A stretch of 8,590 nucleotides of DNA from an uncultured Jannaschia sp. (lineage in GTDB: Bacteria > Pseudomonadota > Alphaproteobacteria > Rhodobacterales > Rhodobacteraceae), in the NCBI GenBank assembly GCA_937916365.1, contig CALFSY010000197.1, positions 1-8,590 of the forward strand. The letters are read 5' to 3'. The first letter of the stretch is position 1; every line of letters begins with the position of its first letter. Below the pieces are notes generated by a model. That model saw nothing but the letters and a program-made list of their open reading frames with translations. It was not told the origin of the DNA and ran no database searches. The position numbers were made by a program, and so were the translations under genes. Below are positions 6,738 to 8,590 of the stretch, piece by piece.

Positions 6738-7301
6738 ATGCCAAAAATTAATGGAAATGAAATCCGTGCGGGAAATGTTTTGGAACATAACGGCGGATTG
6801 TGGGCCACAGTTAAGGTTGACCATGTCAAACCTGGCAAAGGTGGTGCCTTTGCCCAGGTGGAGCTACGCAATTTGCGCAACGGGTCTAAATTGAATGAAC
6901 GTTTCCGATCCTCGGACAAGGTGGAACGTGTTCGCTTAGAACAAAAAGACCAACAATTTTTGTATGAATCCGATGGTATGTTGGTGTTCATGGACGCCGA
7001 AACGTTTGACCAGATCGAATTACCCGCCGATCTTTTGGGGGATAGGCGCCCCTTTTTACAGGATGGTATGACGATTGTCGTCGAATTTCACGAAAACGAG
7101 GCGTTAAACGCCACCTTACCGCAAAAAGTAACATGCACGATTGCCGAAACCGAACCCGTTGTCAAAGGTCAGACGGCCGCAAATAGTTTTAAGCCGGCGA
7201 TTTTGGAGAATGGGGTCAAGGTAATGGTGCCCCCGTTTGTGGGCGCGGGTGAAGATATTGTGGTAAATACCGAAACCATGGAATATTCTGAACGCGCCTA
7301 A
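6738..7301 (+). CDS. efp: Translation elongation factor P
   Basis: A 187-residue EF-P, full family length. It binds between the ribosomal P and E sites and relieves stalling at consecutive prolines. The three beta-barrel domains are at roughly 1-64, 65-127 and 128-187. The N-terminal KOW-like domain carries the loop HVKPGKGGAFAQV (29-41), with Lys34 at the tip where the CCA end of P-site tRNA is contacted; this is the residue beta-lysylated by EpmA/EpmB in species that have them. The C-terminal OB-type domain has the typical VKVMVPPFV (160-168) and GEDIVVNTETMEY (171-183). The start at ATG 6738 fits the family N-terminus, with AAGG at 6725-6728 nine bases upstream. An in-frame ATG at 6648 would add a 30-residue extension with no family counterpart. 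No epm gene is adjacent, so the modification route cannot be inferred here. Confidence 0.97.
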   Translation: MPKINGNEIRAGNVLEHNGGLWATVKVDHVKPGKGGAFAQVELRNLRNGSKLNERFRSSDKVERVRLEQKDQQFLYESDGMLVFMDAETFDQIELPADLLGDRRPFLQDGMTIVVEFHENEALNATLPQKVTCTIAETEPVVKGQTAANSFKPAILENGVKVMVPPFVGAGEDIVVNTETMEYSERA

Positions 7302-7355
7302 CATGTTGAGAAACACGTGTTGAGTGGTAAGAGGCGCAGCAACCCGCGTAATTTT

Positions 7356-7379
7356 GCAGATATCTGTGCGATTTTTTTT
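7356..7379 (+). terminator. Weak candidate terminator after efp
   Basis: The palindrome CAGATATCTG (7357-7366) is followed six bases later by eight T residues (7372-7379). The stem is short and not GC-rich, so this is a tentative terminator about 55 bases past the efp stop. It is the only T-tract after efp in the intergenic region. Confidence 0.35.
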
Positions 7380-7423
7380 GAGGGTGCGAATACTCTTGAC
7401 CACGGGTGATGATGCGGCCAATT

Positions 7424-7452
7424 TCCACAACACAGTGTCTAAATCCACAACA
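7424..7452 (+). repeat. Pair of 9-base direct repeats with 20-base spacing
   Basis: TCCACAACA occurs at 7424-7432 and again at 7444-7452, exactly 20 bases start to start, which is about two helical turns and puts both on the same DNA face. The preceding bases make each a 7-of-9 match to the DnaA box TTATCCACA (ATTTCCACA at 7421, AAATCCACA at 7441). Confidence 0.6.
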
Positions 7453-7470
7453 TATTGTGCCTTAACCCCC

Positions 7471-7556
7471 ATATCGTGGTGTTAGATGTGCCTAACGCAA
7501 AATTTCCGCTTTACACATCGTTTGCAAAGCCCCACGATATTGTTGGGGAACACCAC
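7471..7556. repeat. Overlapping, mutually exclusive inverted repeats
   Basis: ATATCGTGG (7471-7479) pairs with CCACGATAT (7532-7540), and GTGGTGTT (7476-7483) pairs with AACACCAC (7549-7556). The left arms share 7476-7479, so only one helix can form at a time. Smaller nested pairs are GTTAG/CTAAC (7481-7485, 7492-7496), GATGTG/CACATC (7485-7490, 7514-7519) and GCAAA/TTTGC (7497-7501, 7521-7525). The pattern fits a structured leader about 85-170 bases before the downstream start codon. Confidence 0.5.
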
Positions 7557-7641
7557 ATCCTGGATACCCCTGCAAAAGACACTCAGCCCCTAGTGGTTAC
7601 CAAACCGCGCCGGAGGCTGCCAAAGACAAGAGGCATAAGCC

Positions 7642-8145
7642 ATGTCACTTTCCGAGCAGTATATTGATATAGAAGACCTCCACCCCATCGACATCGTAGA
7701 AACCCTTGCCACGCATCATGAATGGGATTTTGACCGCATCACTGACGATCAAATTGCCATGGTTATTGTGGGCCAATGGCGCAACTATTCGATCACCCTA
7801 GCCTGGTCGCCCCACGATAAAACCCTGCGCATGATTTGCACCTTCGATATGGCCCCCGAGGCAGAGGCATTGCCGCGGCTTTACGAAATATTGAACCTAA
7901 CAAATGACCATTGTTGGACAGGGGCCTTTACATTTTGGCCATCGCAAAAATTGATGGTGTATCGTTACGGGTTGGTTTTGGCCGGTGAACAGTTGGCAAC
8001 GCCTGACCAAATTGCCCGTATCGTCGAAATGGCAGTGGGCACCGCCGAACGATATTATCCGGCATTCCAACTAACATGCTGGGGCAAACGCCCGCCAAAA
8101 GATGCCATGGAAATCGCCATTGCAGAGTGTTTTGGCCGCGCTTAA
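7642..8145 (+). CDS. YbjN-domain-containing protein
   Basis: A 167-residue soluble protein of the YbjN family, a fold related to type III secretion chaperones. No signal peptide or membrane segment. The alternating strand-helix pattern typical of the domain runs from about 14 to 145: helix HPIDIVETLATHH (14-26); strands IAMVIVGQWRNYSITLAW (38-55) and TLRMICTFDM (61-70); helix ALPRLYEILNLTN (76-88); strands GAFTFWPSQKLMVYRYGLVL (94-113); helix PDQIARIVEMAVGTAERYY (121-139). No catalytic residues are known for the family; in enterobacteria YbjN is linked to stress and motility phenotypes. ATG 7642 is supported by AAGAGG (7628-7633) eight bases upstream. proC follows after 29 bases, and as I recall this pairing recurs in Rhodobacteraceae, so a shared transcript is likely. 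A link to proline metabolism would be inference from position alone. Confidence 0.85.
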   Translation: MSLSEQYIDIEDLHPIDIVETLATHHEWDFDRITDDQIAMVIVGQWRNYSITLAWSPHDKTLRMICTFDMAPEAEALPRLYEILNLTNDHCWTGAFTFWPSQKLMVYRYGLVLAGEQLATPDQIARIVEMAVGTAERYYPAFQLTCWGKRPPKDAMEIAIAECFGRA

Positions 8146-8152
8146 TCTTTGT

Positions 8153-8169
8153 CTGGATTTATCCAGAGG
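8153..8169 (+). promoter_or_regulatory. Hairpin overlapping the proC ribosome-binding site
   Basis: CTGGA (8153-8157) and TCCAG (8162-8166) form a perfect five-pair stem with loop TTTA; a sixth T-A pair is possible. The last two stem bases are the first two of the proC Shine-Dalgarno AGAGG (8165-8169), which stands five bases before the ATG. A ribosome ending translation at 8143-8145 would cover the left arm and free the site, as expected for translational coupling. Confidence 0.5.
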
Positions 8170-8174
8170 CATAA

Positions 8175-8590
8175 ATGGTTTTTTCTAAGATCAATGCGCG
8201 CGGGCTGGTGATGTTGGGCTGCGGGAAAATGGGGTCTGCGCTGCTTTCGGGGTGGATGGCTGCGGGCCTGGATACGGGGGCGGTTTATGTGATTGACCCC
8301 GCCCCATCGGATTGGGTGATACAACAAGGCGTGCGTATCAACGCCGGTTTGCCCGCCAATCCGCATGTCGCGCTGATCGCCGTTAAACCGCAAATGATGC
8401 AGACCGCGTTGCCAACCCTGGCGCCGTTGCGCGATGGGAAACCCTTGGTGATTTCGATTGCGGCGGGGACACCGATTGCAACCTTTGAAAGAATTTTTGG
8501 CACAGACACCCGCGTGATCCGCGCCATGCCCAATACGCCCGCCGCAATAGGAAAGGCGATTACCGCAATCATCGGCAATACCGCCACCAC
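8175..8590 (+). CDS. proC: Pyrroline-5-carboxylate reductase, 3'-truncated by the window
   Basis: N-terminal 138 codons of ProC, the cytosolic NAD(P)H-dependent enzyme that makes the last step of proline synthesis (1-pyrroline-5-carboxylate to L-proline). The Rossmann dinucleotide loop is LGCGKMGSAL (14-23; GxGxMG). Further family signatures are VKPQ (70-73), SIAAG (94-98) and RAMPNTPA (116-123), the last a ProC hallmark. The frame is open to the right edge, so the C-terminal dimerisation helices and the end of the gene are missing. ATG 8175 has AGAGG at 8165-8169 five bases upstream. The N-terminus carries about nine residues before the first Rossmann strand, which is normal. It lies 29 bases after the YbjN-domain gene with no terminator between, so the two are probably one operon, with the small hairpin at 8153-8166 possibly coupling their translation. 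Confidence 0.96.
   Translation, partial: MVFSKINARGLVMLGCGKMGSALLSGWMAAGLDTGAVYVIDPAPSDWVIQQGVRINAGLPANPHVALIAVKPQMMQTALPTLAPLRDGKPLVISIAAGTPIATFERIFGTDTRVIRAMPNTPAAIGKAITAIIGNTAT

Larger units (their letters stand above)
7302..7641. other. 340-base intergenic region rich in repeats and inverted repeats
   Basis: No coding sequence is supported between efp and the YbjN-domain gene. The region holds the weak terminator candidate near 7356-7379, two direct repeats TCCACAACA at 7424-7432 and 7444-7452, the interrupted palindrome CACAA-CATA-TTGTG (7446-7459), and a cluster of inverted repeats between 7471 and 7556. I find no tRNA and no rRNA piece, and no strong promoter by eye. It could contain a long structured 5' leader of the downstream operon or an unannotated small RNA. 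Confidence 0.5.

Noticed and set aside
7421..7459. Replication origin suggested by the DnaA-like boxes
   Set aside because: Only two imperfect boxes, no AT-rich unwinding stretch beyond eight T residues, and no origin-associated neighbour genes.
7116..7472. 118-codon minus-strand frame from the intergenic region into efp
   Set aside because: Most of it is antisense to the efp C-terminal domain and no start signal supports it.
7455..7667. 70-codon plus-strand frame in the efp-YbjN intergenic region
   Set aside because: It starts with TTG, has no ribosome site, overlaps the YbjN-domain gene start in another frame, and resembles no protein I know.

Overview
The window looks like a chromosomal segment of an alphaproteobacterium, most likely a Rhodobacteraceae/Roseobacter-type organism. 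The basis is recognition of protein families rather than a search: a Roseobacter-style amino-acid ABC permease followed by paired glutamine-synthetase-like ligases, a short conserved DUF6280-like protein, an EF-P of alphaproteobacterial type, and a YbjN-domain protein directly before proC. Base composition is moderate and fairly even. I see no insertion sequence, phage gene, CRISPR array, tRNA or rRNA.

Region 1 (1-4332, + strand) is a nitrogen/amine-uptake operon. It begins with the 3' part of a polar amino-acid (HisM/ArtM-type) permease. This overlaps by ATGA a PuuA-like glutamine-synthetase-family ligase. After a 118-base gap comes a class I glutamine amidotransferase-like hydrolase, which overlaps by ATGA a second, divergent glutamine-synthetase-family ligase. 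The likely logic is import of an amine or amino compound, gamma-glutamylation by one or both ligases, and hydrolysis of a gamma-glutamyl product by the class I enzyme. The substrate cannot be read from sequence, and the oxidoreductase and dehydrogenase expected in a complete Puu-type route are not in the window.

Region 2 (4333-6201) holds a secreted solute-binding protein of the dipeptide/nickel/opine class (SBP_bac_5) with a clear signal peptide but no permease or ATPase genes beside it. It is followed by a structured 3' region (6045-6106) and a strong terminator hairpin (6167-6201) whose T-rich side faces the convergent minus-strand gene.

Region 3 (6202-7301) contains a 103-residue DUF6280-like protein on the minus strand and, divergently across a 216-base promoter region, efp (elongation factor P) with the conserved Lys34 loop.

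Region 4 (7302-7641) is a 340-base non-coding stretch with a weak terminator candidate, a pair of DnaA-box-like direct repeats exactly 20 bases apart, and a set of mutually exclusive inverted repeats. It is the least explained sequence here.

Region 5 (7642-8590) is a two-gene unit: a YbjN-domain protein and the 5' part of proC (pyrroline-5-carboxylate reductase). A small perfect hairpin between them overlaps the proC ribosome-binding site and suggests translational coupling. No wholly new system is evident. The most useful leads are the twin-ligase/amidotransferase operon and the structured intergenic regions.
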